Positions 46,263-58,498 of a stretch of 64,000 bases of DNA are shown piece by piece. The notes beneath the pieces were generated by a model, which was not told the origin of the DNA, ran no database searches, and saw nothing but the letters and a program-made list of their open reading frames with translations. The position numbers and the translations under genes were made by a program. The DNA is from Ustilaginoidea virens (Eukaryota > Ascomycota > Sordariomycetes > Hypocreales > Clavicipitaceae): the NCBI RefSeq assembly GCF_000687475.1, contig NC_057317.1:2666001-2730000 (forward strand). Direction: 5' to 3'. Numbering within the stretch: position 1 is the stretch's first letter; each line of letters begins with the position of its first letter.

Positions 46263-46521
46263 GAAAAACGGTCCAAAAGATGGAAGGGAGTAGTAAAAAA
46301 AAAAAAAAAAAAGGACTCAACATACCGCTTCCTCAACGGCACCAAACTGCTCAAACTTTTGGCGAAGGGTGCCTTCCTCAGTATGCCAGGCCAGGCCGCT
46401 TTTCGCGATGTTAGTCTTTTGCTTCCTGGGGCTTGGCCGATATGGCTCAAGCGGGGGGGGAGGAGGGGGGGAGGATGATGATATGGGGCCCTGCTGCTCA
46501 CCCTATGAAGAGCTTCGCCAT
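45433..46521 (-). CDS. Glycine-rich RRM RNA-binding protein
   Basis: Five exons: 46521-46502 (20 nt), 46398-46326, 46070-45964, 45854-45613, 45515-45433; 174 residues in phase. Exons 1-4 build a single N-terminal RRM: RNP2 KLFIGGL (split by intron 1), then [39 protein letters not shown] with RNP1 RGFGFVRY, ending [12 protein letters not shown]. The remainder is Gly/Tyr/Pro/Gln-rich ([32 protein letters not shown]), a low-complexity tail. The plan equals that of small stress- and cold-responsive glycine-rich RNA-binding proteins; nuclear and cytoplasmic mRNA binding is inferred. Intron 2 contains a (CA)n microsatellite and a poly-A run. No intron-retention evidence can be read from sequence alone. 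Confidence 0.93.
46221..46260. repeat. (AC)n microsatellite in an RRM-gene intron
   Basis: About 20 AC units in intron 46071-46325, reading as (GT)n on the transcript. An A run at about 46296-46312 follows in the same intron. Confidence 0.92.
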
Positions 46522-48906
46522 GGCTTAGTTTTGCTGACGCGGTCTCGGGGTGTCGCTCGGGGTGTCTGCAGTGTCGCGCGGGGAGTCTCTGTTGTTTTAT
46601 TCTTCTCAGCGGCGATGACACGAGCGCGATGGTTGTGGTGGTGCTTATTCCAGCGAGGCACCGAGCAAGGCTGCATGCGGAGGATGGGTTGGTGACGGAT
46701 TGGATGGATGGATGGATGGATGGATGGATGGATGGATGCGGACTCGAAGGCAAGGAAGAGGGAGGAAGGGATGCGGTTAGGCTGGGCCAAGAAGGGTCAA
46801 CGTGTGACAAAGTTGCAAGGTCGGTCATGTAACGCACGTACTCGGTACCTCTAGGGACCCTTACTTCTGCAGTACGTACCCCCGTACCGAGAGGGCTGGG
46901 CTGGGCTGGGCTGGGCTGGAGGCGCATGGTTCTATCCTGTTCTGCTTGTAGTGGGTACCTAACCTAATAGTACGGTTGAGGTAGAGGCAGAGGCACCTCT
47001 GGCTAACGAGGCGGAGACGACATGAACATTCCTTCCTTCGCCAGGTGGGTGGGCAGGCAATTCAGTCTCTCGGTCCCTGGGAACGGAACGAAAACCAGGT
47101 CGCATATACATGACCAAGTGAGCGCTCCGTGAGCGTTCCCTAGGCGGGTCAGGTGCGCTTTGAGCAGCAAGCAGAAGCAGCAAACGTATATTGGCTTTCG
47201 CGTCGACGTCGAGGTCAACACTAGGTAGGTACCTAGGTACCTGGTCTCAATAGGTACATGTAGTTTTACTGGGCTTGCTTGCAAGGCCGGCCCAGTCAGT
47301 CGCCAGCCTCTGCAAATCAGCTGTAAATCAGCTGTTAAATCAGCCGTAAATCAGCTGGTAGCTCGGGTCTGGCTGGTGGTTCAAGTTGACCCCCCCCTCT
47401 CGAGCCTGCACAACAAGGCCTTTCTAGAAGCGCCTGTGCTTGATTGAAGGCCAGGCTGGCTTGGTGGCGCCTCGTCCTCTCCTCGTTCTTCCCTTTTTTT
47501 TTTTTTTTTTCTTTTTTCTTTTTTCTTTTTTTTTTGTGTGGACCAATAAATAGTAAAGGTCAAGGAGGGCGGGAGGGCAGGCGCTGCGGGGCATCTCGCC
47601 ATCCAGCCGCGACGCACATCACGTGCAGCATCTCCCTGGCAAGTCCTGGGGCCGTCTTCACCGGGCACCGCCCACTTGCGTCGCTGCACTTGCGGGGCGC
47701 GGATCCCTTTATTGTTTCGTTTCCTTGGATCGGATGATCCCCCTCGCTCGGCATGACGGCCGCTCGATATCCAAAGCACACGTGGGCAGGGCAGCTTGGT
47801 GCCTTGGCTGGGCAATGGAAGTGGGCCAGGTCATCAGATCGCGTCAACTTCGTGAGGTAGGTTAGGAGGTATGCAAGCAACATTGAAGCTTTGCTCTGCT
47901 GACCTGGGGGTCTTGGCGAGAGGATCGGTGACTTGGGGACTGGGTACCTCCCAGGCTGCAGCTAGACTCCACGACGTGGGCAACGTTGTGGTGGGGTGCG
48001 GGCACAGTGCACCGCAAAGTACCGAGTACCCAAGCTTAGGTACCTAACCTAACCTTGATTGCCCGCCCTTTTGGCCTCAGGTAGGAGGTAGGTAAGGTAG
48101 GTAGGTACCTAGGTAGGTAGCTGCTAATCTTGGGTGCCCGCACTTGCCTGGTTCCAGGTACGCACCTCCCAAAGAGGAACCTAAGGAGCAGCACGGCTAA
48201 CCTGCACATATGTATTGACATGTACCAGACTGAATCATCGCCGTCGGGGATCTTGCCGGGGGAAGCAGCGCTGCGCTGCAACATCGAATCCGGCTGCCGA
48301 CGCTGCAAAGAATCAACAACTTCTCAACCTTGCATCGGCCCCTCCTGCAAAATGCTCGACGTCTTGGGGGGGCAAGTCTTGAGGGCGCAAGTGTCTTGGG
48401 GCGCAAGTCTTGGGGCGCAACGAGAGCTCCCCCTCGACCAAGCAGCCCGATGCGTGAGCAAGTCATTCTTTCCCAAGCCCCAGCCTTTTTTTCGTCAATG
48501 GCAATCACCAAAGCAATCCCCGTCGTGCTGGTCTGAGCATGTCTGCATGTGCTCGTTTCCAAAGGATTACCGCCCTAGGCCAGCGGTGATTTTTCATTCT
48601 CTGCTGGCCGCGGCAGCCACGCAGCCACGCAGCCACGCAGCACAGTTGACCCCTTTGATGGTTGCTCCTGCGGCCTGACGACTCGGTCAGTCGTCGTCTC
48701 GTTTTCGTTTCAATCACAGCTCGTCCAGACCTTCCCTGCACAGCTCGCTCTCGAGCCTAACCCGACATTCATTCGCAACTCGGTGAAAAAACCCCTGTTT
48801 CTTCTTTTTCTGCTGCTCCGCCCCTCGCCACTAACCACCCCTCACGACCAAGGACAAAAGTGAAAACAGAGCCGGCACGGTCAAGATTCGCTCTACTACT
48901 CTCGCC
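46522..48906. other. Divergent intergenic region, no gene recognised
   Basis: A GGAT tetranucleotide repeat at about 46702-46737, GGGCT pentamers at about 46889-46917, AAATCAGC repeats at about 47314-47354, a T-rich run at about 47492-47535, repeated GGTAGGTA/TACCTA motifs (47223-47242, 48040-48120) and a CAGCCACG repeat at about 48614-48640. It is the upstream DNA of the RRM gene (minus) and the uncharacterised gene starting at 48907 (plus). Confidence 0.55.
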
Positions 48907-50953
48907 ATGGCCAGTCCCTCTAGGCCATACTCTAGGTCAAGGGACCGAGGCCAAGTTGAAAGCGCTGCCGTTCCATGTCTCGGCGTGCACCAAGCACAAG
49001 GCATTAGTAGCAGGCGGCCCAACCTTGTCGAATCATGGCTCAACCAGGTTCCGTCGAGCATGGACGAACCTTGTCAGGAACAGGTTGCCTCATCGAGCCG
49101 TCGACCGAGCACAACTGAAACAAGCCCCCTTGGCTGTTCATCCGATGGCCATCTTCATCAACTTGAGGCGAGGTCAGACATGAGCCTGGGGCCGGGCTCG
49201 GAGCCCCGTGTGTCGAGTAGGGCGCACCGGCCGGAAGAACACAAGCTGTCCCGGGCACGGCACCATTCCCCGTCGACTGTGCTCTCTTTTCGGAAAAGCA
49301 AAAGGAGCGCATGCGTCAGAGATCAAGCAGCCGAGACTACTCGCGCCACCGCGACTGTAAGAGCACTCCGGAACCAGCCGGAATTCGAACGACGCCCACG
49401 CCGCAAAACCCGACAAGGCCGTTATGACGCCCGACCGGAGGAAGGCGCAAGCCAAAACGGAATTCAAGAGTCTCGCCGTCGTCGCAAAGAGCTGCAGAGA
49501 CGTCCCCGCAAACGTGAGTTGCGATGCGCCAGGGAGGTGATGAAGAATTTCTCATCCGAAGCCATCTGCAAAGAAACTGTCACGGTAAGTATCCATGAAG
49601 CTTTCCTGACCTCACCACTCCTGATTAGTAGTATTAGGTGGAGCCTCGAGTAACAGATCTGCATCTGTCTCTGCAAGACAGACAAACCGGCTGTCATGAG
49701 CAAAGTACGTACAAAGCCCAGTCGACAAAGCAAGGACCAGCACTCTTGCTGACTGACGTACCGTTCCAGTGACCGACCTTTCTTTTCACAGCTTTGATCT
49801 GACAAACATTGGCGGTAGCGCACGGAGAGCACCCGATACTGGACAACTTGGTACAAGATGCAGGCGATCCGATGCGCCCGCGCATTTCGAAAACTCCAGA
49901 CCGACTCTGACAAACAGTCGGAGTGCTGCAATGGCAGAGCTGGGCAGAGGCCTGGCTGGTGGCTCGACAGCTCTGGCCGAGGGTTACAGCATCCCTGACC
50001 ATTCTCGGCGGCCCATCATCATCAATGAGTTGTGCGAGCCAAGCCAAGTCCCTCGCGGCAAAGGCCGTCGGGTAGGAGAATTTCCTCAATTGCGTCAAAA
50101 GTCAGCCACCCTGACAGAGGAGCCGACTTATCTGGATGCCATGGTTTTTGCCGGTGACTTCCAGGAGCCCGGGTTGTGCCCTCCTCCAATCCGACAAAAA
50201 AAGCCAGGCACGTCTCATGGTCCTGCAAAAGCTCATACATATGCAGGCTTCCTTGAAGCAGTGCGACCTGGACCTGGACCATACAAGTGTCCCGACGCTC
50301 AGCAAGAGCGTACCCCATCACCTTGTGATGGCTCTTGCGACGAATCTGTCAATGGCGGCGACGCCTTGGCCTGTCCTGCTTGTCTCTTCGAAGAGGATGG
50401 TGTAGTGCACAGCGAACCATTAGCGTCGTATGATTCTCGGCGCTGCGCTCGCCCAACAATCATGACTGAGAATACCCCTGGAAACGAAACTTTTACAGTA
50501 CCGTCGAGAAGGTGCGGTCATCGTCGACTGCTTCCCTACCCACCCTATTCAAGTACTGCTGCAGGATTGATTGCAAGTTCCGGGCCTAGATCAAGAGACA
50601 TGGAAAAGCAATATTTAGTGAGCCAACGGGCCGGCAAGGCCAAGAACGGTCCCATCCTTTGCAGCCGCACAATGCACCAGAGAGGGGAGCTAAACTCTGA
50701 GAGTAATCTCAATGTCCCGGGGCATCTCGGGCAGTACCAGCCTGGTCGCGGAGAACGAGTGACGCACCACGATCTGCGCAACTTGGATACATGGATGCTT
50801 GCATCAAACCATTCGCCCGGCGAGGAACTGGTCGTCCAGCACCACGCATCAGTTCCGTCACAAGTCTATGTAGACGCCGAGGGGCGTCCTCTCCTATTGA
50901 CAGATGCGGGGAAAATCTATAAACTCTACAAGCCGAGCGAACTAAACCGATAG
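48907..50953 (+). CDS. Uncharacterised basic, mostly disordered protein
   Basis: Three exons, 48907-49584, 49638-49704 and 49770-50953, give 642 residues with phase kept at both junctions (GTAAGT..TTAG, GTACGT..CCAG). I do not recognise a family. The N-terminal third is Ser/Arg/Pro-rich and ends in strongly basic helical stretches (ERRPRRKTRQGR, ESRRRRKELQRRPRKR) that look like nuclear-localisation or nucleic-acid-binding segments, followed by EVMKNFSSEAICKETVTVEPRVTDLHLSLQDRQTG. The C-terminal part has scattered Cys pairs (CPACLFEEDG) and a closing block SQVYVDAEGRPLLLTDAGKIYKLYKPSELNR-like segment that looks folded and conserved. No signal peptide or membrane segment. It could be a lineage-restricted nuclear protein; exon 3 might hide further introns. 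Confidence 0.55.
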
Positions 50954-51315
50954 CACGGCGCCGCTGCGAGTTGAGAATGCGAAAATCCCTGACAATATGA
51001 GGACTACCGCGACTGACTTGATGCCGTCGAGAGCCGCAATGAAACAGGCACGGTATCGCTTGGTAAAAACAGACTCAAACGCCCCGCCCAAAGTGACTGA
51101 AAGGCGCATTTTTGCGGGGGAGAGGGCAAGGAATCGGGGTGACACATATGATGGATGATGAGTAAGAAGACGACACTGGAGAGGCAGGGTGTTTCCGGAC
51201 GCGGACCTGTTTGGGCGTGAAGTCTTTTGGCATGCTCTGTGTAGCAAAGCAGGACATCTGGAAATAGGGTCCAATGGGCCGGAAGTTGGTGTATAGCCAA
51301 TGCTTGCTGGCACAG
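50954..51315. other. Convergent 3' gap
   Basis: 362 bases between the stops of the uncharacterised gene and the lyase gene. No gene or strong repeat seen. Confidence 0.55.
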
Positions 51316-52381
51316 CTACTCGGGCTCCTCGTCTTTCCATTTACGTCTCAGAGCGTCGATATCAAAGCCGCATTGCTGGGCTTTGCTGGCAATAGCCTGC
51401 GCTTTCCCCACGACAGGGGCATCGACCATTTTGCCATCCAATGTCCAAGCGCCTCTGCCCAGGGAGCCAGCCTTGTCGTTGGCGATGCAAACTCTGACTG
51501 CCCATTCAACCTCGTGCTCCGCTGGTGAGAAGATTGCTTGGACGGTGGAGACCTGACTGGGATGGATGCACTGCTTTCCGTTGAAGCCCATCGACTTGCC
51601 ATTGGCGCACTCGTCCTGGAGTCGGCTTGAGCCTTCCTGGCCACGGTAGGAGGTACACACAAGGTCTATAGCGCTAGGTAAACCGGCAGCCCTGGCAGCG
51701 GTCACGACTGCCGAGCGTGCATAGAGAAACTCGGTGAGGGATGGGGTTCGCGTAATGGACAAGTCCAGGGCGAAATCCTCTGCCGCAAATATCAGGCCGC
51801 TCAAAAACGGAGAAGCTCGGCAGATGCTTGCAAGGTCCATGACAGCGCGCGCGGATTCAATCAGAGCGATGATTTTGATGGGATTGGCGGAGCCGTCTGC
51901 ATGCCGGCCCGGGGCAGCGTGGCGGAGAACATCGGAGACGAAAGTCAGGTCTGCGGCAGAGGCAACCTTTGGAACCACGACGGCATCGATCAAGGGCGCC
52001 GAGGAAAGAGCAGTCAAGTCGTCGAGAGCAAAGGGGGTGGAGACGGCATTGACACGCACGGCCAGCTCCGAGACGGATTGGGGGCGAGACGCCAGAGACC
52101 AGAGGTGAGACTTGAGCTGCTCGCGAGCGGCTTGCTTGAGGGACGGAGTCACCGAGTCCTCCAAGTCGTAGGTGATGTTGTCCGTAGGCAGGGCCAAGGA
52201 CTTGGTGAGCATCTTTTGCGAGGAGGCGGGGACTACATATGTGTATACATAAGAAAGGATAGGCCACAGATTAGCACGGGGCCCCCAGGGGGTTGGGGTA
52301 TGTATGTAGTAACTAACCGTATAAGAGGGATCGACGCAAAATGGACGACGATGTTGCTGCGAGGGCGGCGGTCGTTGCCAT
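51316..52381 (-). CDS. CitE/HpcH-family CoA-ester lyase, probably mitochondrial
   Basis: Two exons, 52381-52318 and 52232-51316, give 326 residues; the junction gives RRSLLYVPASSQKMLTKSL in phase. The first 16 residues (MATTAALAATSSSILR) look like a short mitochondrial presequence placed directly before the conserved RSLLYVP start of CitE-like proteins. The TIM-barrel family marks are present: YDLEDSV, RVNAV, VPKV, the metal-binding Glu in IALIESARAV and the Asp in IFAAEDFALDL, then GKQCIHPSQV. Members cleave or form C-C bonds of acyl-CoA esters, such as citramalyl-CoA (human CLYBL) or malyl-CoA. The exact substrate cannot be read from sequence. Confidence 0.9.
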
Positions 52382-53536
52382 GGCCGAGGTCAAGGCAGCT
52401 CTACTCCTCCGTGGAGGATGATTGGTGGTGACTGTCAATTGCAAGATGGGGGTTTTGACGAGCGAGTACAGCAGAGAGTAGGGAGGACGGAGTGCAGAGC
52501 ACACAGAACACAACAGAAGCAGAGAAGTACCGAGAACCGAGTACCGAGTACCGAGTACCGAAGTGTCGCCTTAGTTTACTCTGTATGGCCAGTTGGCAAC
52601 CACCTGGCAGGCCCAATCACTCAGAGGGCGTTTTTAAGGGTCGACTTGGGTCTGGTACTTGCAGGTACCTGCCTTAGAGACAAGCACGTCCACGCCCCTA
52701 GTCTACCTACCAGGTAGGTAGGCAGGAACTTGCATAAGGTACGCTTGCTAAGGCGAGTAGGTAGATATCCGACCATTTGCTAGTAATCCTTTGACTTTGG
52801 TAGGAATTGGTGTTAGAGCCACCCTGTAATCAAAGCTGGTAATCAACTGCTGCACACACGCAACGATGCGTTCTGCTACAACGTCCCAAGCGTAGCCGTC
52901 CTTGGGGCACATTAGACAGTCCTAAGGCCAGGTATGTACCTAATGTACCTCATGTGCCAAGCTCCAGCAGCTGTCAACTAACCGACCGCAACTGGCCAAT
53001 GAGAAGCCCGGTGCTCCAGAGTCCGTTCCTGATTGCCTCCCCCCCCCCCCCCCCCCCAAAGGGTGGGCCGACGCGGCCCCTGCAAAGAAAGCTGCACGGA
53101 AACCCGCCAAGTCGCCAGCTTGCTCGATCGTGCCCTTTCAAACTTGCGCCCCCGCCTGTAGCATCCCAACGACGAGACAGCAAGAACATCAGCGCACACC
53201 CGGCCCACGTCCGCCCCGAGCAAGAGCACCGTCTCTCGCCTCGTCGCGACCTCTTCCTCGCCCAGCAAACGGCCATCAACCGCACCGCACCGCACCGCGG
53301 CTCAGCTCGGCTCGTTCCCGTTTTCCCACGTCTCCATCCAGCTGGCCGGCCTGTTCTCTCGTCTTCATCAACCCTGGCCAGCCTTTGATTTATTTGAACC
53401 TCCAACCAAAGACTCCGTTTCTGCTTGCCAATTTCCATCCGCAATCACCACCCTCTTCCATTCTTTCCGGCAGACGGCAACCCAGGCACGGACACGGCCC
53501 GCCAGCAGGAGAATTAAGACGCCGTAGATTTACACG
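52382..53536. promoter_or_regulatory. Divergent promoter region of lyase and tvp23 genes
   Basis: Contains ACCGAGTACCGAGTACCGAGTACCGA (a 7-base tandem repeat, about 52530-52560), TACCTACCAGGTAGGTAGGC near 52703-52722, a 17-base C run near 53040-53057, and a CT-rich leader upstream of 53537. No gene seen. Confidence 0.5.
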
Positions 53537-54547
53537 ATGGAGCAGCAACAACAGCAGCAGCAGCAGCAGCTTCCGGGAACCCTGAGCTGGCGATTGAGTT
53601 CGCATCCCATCACCCTCTTGACCTTTTTGGCCTTTAGGATATGTACGTTTCTTTCTGACCACCCCCCCGACCCCGACAGAATGCCGGTACGCCGGGACGA
53701 GAGCACCAGACACTTCCGCAGCCCCCGTCCTGTCCATACCGCGGTCCTCTCTTGCAGGGTGCTTCTTCCCTCTTCCTTCTCCCAGTACTGACTGCCCTTC
53801 GCCACGTGCACAGCAAGCGTCTTTGTGTACTTTTTCGGTCTTTGGTTCAGCTCAAGCATGTATGTGCCCTCATCTCTCTAGAGCCCCAACCACGCGTTTA
53901 GCTGACTCCCTGCTGCTTCCGGTTGCTCGCAGGGTCATGATCTTCATCATCACCATTCTGCTTCTCGCAGCCGACTTTTACTATCTCAAGAACATTGCTG
54001 GTCGCCGACTCGTCGGTCTGCGGTGGTGGAACGAAGTCGACCCCCAGTCGGGCGAGTCCAAATGGGTCTTTGAGTCAAGTGATCCCGGCACCAAGGCCGT
54101 CAACGCCACGGACAACCGGTTCTTCTGGCTGTCACTGTATGTCCAGCCTCTGCTTTGGATCCTGCTGGCCGTCCTGGCCATTGTTCGGCTAGAGTTTCTG
54201 TGGCTGCCTCTTGTCGGTAAGCACACCCCTTTGATAATCTGTTCCTGACGAAAGGGTCATGGTTTATTACCACGTGAAACTCCTTTTTTTTTTTTTTTTT
54301 TTTTTTTGCGGCACCAAGACAGCCACCAAGCAGTGCGCGACCGTACCATATGCGCGACAACTAACCGCTTTTGCCGATGCCAAAAAAAGTTATTGCTCTC
54401 GTCTTGACGATTATGAACACCCTTGCCTTCTCGCGGTGCGACAAGTTCAGCCAGGCGTCTAACCTGGCCGGCAGCGCGTTGGGCAGCACCAACTTGGCAG
54501 GAAGCATCGCCACCAATCTGGCCGGACGGTGGTTCTCGAGGGGATAG
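53537..54547 (+). CDS. tvp23: Golgi membrane protein TVP23
   Basis: Four exons, 53537-53642, 53814-53859 (46 nt), 53933-54216 and 54390-54547, give 197 residues in phase. Hydrophobic segments include [66 protein letters not shown] and [14 protein letters not shown]. The motifs [27 protein letters not shown] and the C-terminal [13 protein letters not shown] are characteristic of Tvp23 (human FAM18/TVP23). It is a late-Golgi/trans-Golgi vesicle protein linked with retrograde traffic through its partner Yip proteins. The N-terminus begins with nine glutamines (CAG/CAA tract), a local oddity. The third intron carries a 25-base T run, and a second A run lies just past the stop. Confidence 0.95.
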
Positions 54548-55460
54548 CTGTCGGGACTCTTTTTTTTTTTTTTTCTCCTGATCTGTTTTGCCGTGCAATG
54601 TGGATTGTACGAATCGCCGGTGGAAACCAGCCAACGAGGGCCGAAGGGAAAGCGCGCCATGCTGTACCCATGCCATGAAGAGAAGATGAAACAAAGAAAG
54701 GAAAAAGAGGGCAAAAAAAAAAAAAAAAAAAAGGCAGTGCACAACCCAGCGGAAAGGGATGGCATTCTCGGAACGTTGTTGCCGTTGTCTTGTTGCGGCA
54801 ACAAGCTTTACGACCAGAAGGAGAGGTGCCCTCTTACGCAGGTGTGGCTGGGGTGGTGTGTACAGTATGACTAGGATGTGAATGTGAATTCGCCAAAGAA
54901 GAGCCGTCAAGCGCGGTTCCATCTGTCTGGGCGTCTAGTTGTTGTCTAGTTGGTGATTGTTCGAGAAGACGCGGCATCGAGTTAATCCTAGAGCGAATAG
55001 CAGGCGGTTCAGTCGCGAGCTGTGAAAGTGCCCCTTCAGAGGCAAGTATGAGAATTTGGGCGCCAAGATACCCGCACGACGTGGCTATTGAACCGTCAGG
55101 TTGATCGTCATGCAGACTCTTCGATTACTCCACGTTGGAAGTAGGAAGCTGGCGGGCTATACTAGTGCAGCGTTGGCTTCTCCCACCAGAGACAAATGGA
55201 CCTGAGGATGGCAGATGGGGCATGAGAACAAGGGTCCATGGCAGTCAAACGACACGATTTAGTTGGCTGTGCGAGGGTCTCGTGACGAGGGGGGGACGAC
55301 ATGTACAAAGAAGAGGGTTTTTTACCAAAAAAAAAAAAAAAAAAAAAATAACAACTGATGGTATTCAACGAATAAATCACAGTTGCCCTTTCGCACCCTT
55401 CAATGGCCAGAAAACAGCAGTCTACTACGTTAGGTCAGCCGCCAAACCCAACACCACTTG
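54548..55460. other. Convergent 3' intergenic region
   Basis: Between the tvp23 stop and the stop of the membrane-protein gene. T run at about 54560-54575, A runs at about 54714-54732 and 55327-55348. No gene seen. Confidence 0.55.
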
Positions 55461-56794
55461 TCAGCATCCTCTGGCTCGGGCAATCTCGTCGTCCAGCTGC
55501 CTCTCTTCTTCTTCCCAGCGCCGCCTCTCCTCGTCCGACATGCCCTGTTCTGCGTAGTTGACAGCACGGGACGCGTGCCGAGAAGGTTCTTCTTGGGCGT
55601 CATGCAAGCGGGGATGGGCCGGGCCGAGTTCAGAACGAGAACTGGCCAGAAGGGCGGCCACAGGATTGACAGCTTGGCTGGACCGGGTATTGTCCTCGGA
55701 GGAGGGTGAGCGTCCAGAGTCATCGTGCTGGGCAACTGGCGCGCTTTTATCCTCCACGCAAGCGCTGGCCTTGTCTTGGGCATCGTAGGACTGTTGCTTT
55801 TGGCGTCGTCTCCGGACCACCGGGAACCACACTAGACCAATGATTATGAGAACCAACGCGATCCCGCAGCCAACAGTTAGGCCAGCAATGGCCCCGGTTG
55901 ACAGTCCAGATTGACTTGGTGCAAGGCCGCCGCTTGACGGGCTGGAAGCCTGTATTGGCGGAAAAGCGGCAGTGGTATGGGCACTTTGGGTATCATGGGA
56001 GCTCGAGGTCGACAAGTGGTATTCCCAAGAGGGGTCGATACCGCCAACTTTCTGGGAGGAGTTGAAGTGATTGAAGATGTCGTCACTCCACTTGCCACGG
56101 GTCGAATCGGCGCCGGTCCCCTCGGCGACGGTAAATAGCCCCGTCGTTGAGTTCCCCCTCTCCTGCGTGTCTTGGTTTGTCCAAGCTATTTTGAGTCTCA
56201 TGTAGTCACCAGGCTGGGGTTGGTACCGGTGGGGAGTGGAATACGTCCTCTGTGATGCCCACGTCGTAACCTCGAGAGTGACCCCACTGGCATCGTTGCC
56301 TGTAGCATCTTTTCAGTTAGCATTCGCCGGCTTGTCACTAATGATGGCGTTATTTCCGGCTCTTTTTGCTTGAGGCCTGCTTGAGGGCGACCCGTCGTTT
56401 TGTAAAAGGGGACCGAGTATACGTTAGCATGGCATTGATACGTACCCACCGGCCATATCAACTTTCTATCGCCAGTGGGGAGACCTGCTGTCAACTTGTC
56501 TATGGTTTCCTCTTCCGAAACCAAGTCTGACCTTGCCATCCATGCAATCCAGTGGATCCTGGTATTGCCGTCCACTCGCCACCGCAGGGTAGTTTTGACG
56601 TTGAACACGCGTAGTTTCCACTGAGATGATAAAGTCTCGCAAAAATCGATAGGCCTCAGTCCGCCCGATGGGATATCCTCAATGGCCCAAGGACTGGCAA
56701 CTTCCGTACTTGTTGGAGGCAGAGGCGAACTGAAACCCTCGCCATCGACGACTTGCCCAGCTTCATCTTCGAGAGTTGTCATGTCGTGGGTCAT
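55461..56794 (-). CDS. Single-pass membrane protein, surface-type, family uncertain
   Basis: Two exons, 56794-56446 and 56299-55461, give 395 residues; the junction reads RKLIWPVGNDASGVTLEVTTWASQR in phase. The extracellular-like part (1-260) has a beta-rich pattern (TLRWRVDG, IHWIAWM, LIWPVGND, MRLKIAWTNQ, GLFTVAEG) resembling Kre9/Knh1-type Ser/Thr-rich surface domains. A Ser/Thr/Pro-rich stalk follows, then one TM segment, AGLTVGCGIALVLIIIGLVWF, a basic stop-transfer RRRRQKQQ, and an acidic cytoplasmic tail with a helical EERRRWEEEERQLDDEIARA. The start is uncertain: no signal peptide follows the chosen ATG, so a 5' exon may be missing. A TATA box on this strand lies near 57185-57192 with several short upstream ATGs between. 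Confidence 0.65.
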
Positions 56795-58498
56795 TTCGGG
56801 CCACTCCAGATAGACAAGGAGAAGTTGTATTCTTTTCTTGTCTTTTTCAAACAAGGCAAAAATATCGTAGTGGATCAATCAATGTATTATATCTTTGACA
56901 TGCAGCACATGGCTAGTGTGTTTTATCGCCAAGTCGATGCAAAGTCAGTCAATGGAGACTGTGAGAACGGGGACTCAGAGACGAGAAAGCCGAAGCATAG
57001 CCCAGGCTGTCTGTTTGGATCGAAACACCAAATTATTCTCCTACATCAGGATTCAGAAAAGGCCGCGGCTGGATGAAAGGGGGGAGAGAAACTAGATCGA
57101 GCGCGAGGAAGCAAAGAGGTACGTTCGGCAGATGAGATGGCCAGAGCAGAGGGTAAGCCACAACGGCCAGGCCCCAGCCAGGATCTTTATATGGGCGTTC
57201 AATAACACGGATGATCAGTACGGATCGCAGATCTGGCATGTGTTGGGCTTTTGAGATGGGTGATGACCCAGTGCCAGGCCAGTGCCAGGCCAGTTCCAGG
57301 CCAGTGCCCCGTTTGCCATTGCTCGAGTTTGCGGCACGCATTTGATGTCCATACAATCAAATAGATGCGGAGGCGAAGCCGCCCTAACGGAGTGTGTTCT
57401 GAACTGTGGATTGGTCCTGGTTCCAAAAGATTGATGCCTTTCGAGACACGGACAGTTCCTGCGGATTGATGGGAAAGGGCAGTACTGCTAAAGAAAGCAG
57501 TGGGGCAGCGCAGCTGATTGCCGGTCCCCACTCAGCTGAACTGGGGGAAGGAGTCGAGGACAGGGGCGTTTTTGTTCCTTCCTGGCCTTCCCGCTCTCAA
57601 GTTCGTCCGTAAAGAGAAAGAGGCATCCTGCGTGATTGTTATTAGTAGGTAGTTACCTCTTCCCTACTAAGTACTTGTCCGATTGTGCTGCAGGCGAGAT
57701 TGACTAAGCCACGTCACTTGTGGTCACGAGGCGAGCTCGTAGTTTGCTTAGGGCTGGCCCAAGCGGCTGGTCCGTGTGATGCGGCGCGTTTGTCAATAGG
57801 ATTTGCGTGCCGAGTTGCTCTGTCTTCCCCATTCATGGACCGTCTGTCGTCTGTGCTTGCTTCCCTTGACATGATGAAGCGTCCGAGTGAGACTGGAGCG
57901 GGCGGAGGGCAAAGAAGATGTCGGAAGGGAGGGAAAAAGAAAAAAGAGAAAAGAAAAAGAAAGAAAGAATGTCGCTTCGCGGGCATGATGTGTAGTGGGT
58001 CTTGGTATATTCTCGAATGTAGGGGAGATCTAGAGTTATCATAACCCCAAATCAGAGTAAAAAATCAAGCATTACAACCGCGCAAAAAAAAAAAAAAATT
58101 ACAAAAGAAAACCAGTTGGTGCATATATCATATGCTCTGGTATGCAAATGTATCCCGCCTTTCGTCCAGGTATCCGAGCTGGGGGAAAACAAAATCAAAA
58201 ACTGACCACACGAGGCAAAACCTTCATTGGTCCAGTGACAATGTATATCCGTCATCGCCAACGCCTGACCATATTGAAGCAAGATGTTTAACAAACCAGA
58301 AGGTGGTAAAATGGTGAGAGGGAGGGAAAAAAAAAAAAGAAAACGGCATTATGAGAAACGAGAGAGACGAGCGGGATCTGGGGATGAGACGGAGCAGGAA
58401 ATAGAAGCGTAAAGAGTAAGCCGCAGAGCCTCACCACACCTGGCCGTCGATAGGGCCCAGAGTCCACGAAATGCTAGGGCAGCTCACATTCCGTCATT
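56795..58498. other. Intergenic region, possible missing 5' exon of membrane-protein gene
   Basis: On the minus strand, ATATAAAG at 57185-57192 is a plausible TATA box; between it and 56794 several upstream ATGs open frames of 1-8 codons only. CCAGGCCAGTGCC-type direct repeats lie at about 57269-57308. A-rich runs occur near 57935-57970, 58084-58100 and 58328-58341. No gene recognised. Confidence 0.5.
57185..57192 (-). promoter_or_regulatory. TATA box, minus strand
   Basis: ATATAAAG about 390 bases before the ATG at 56794. The distance is long for a simple leader and is one reason to suspect an unannotated 5' intron or exon. Confidence 0.45.
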
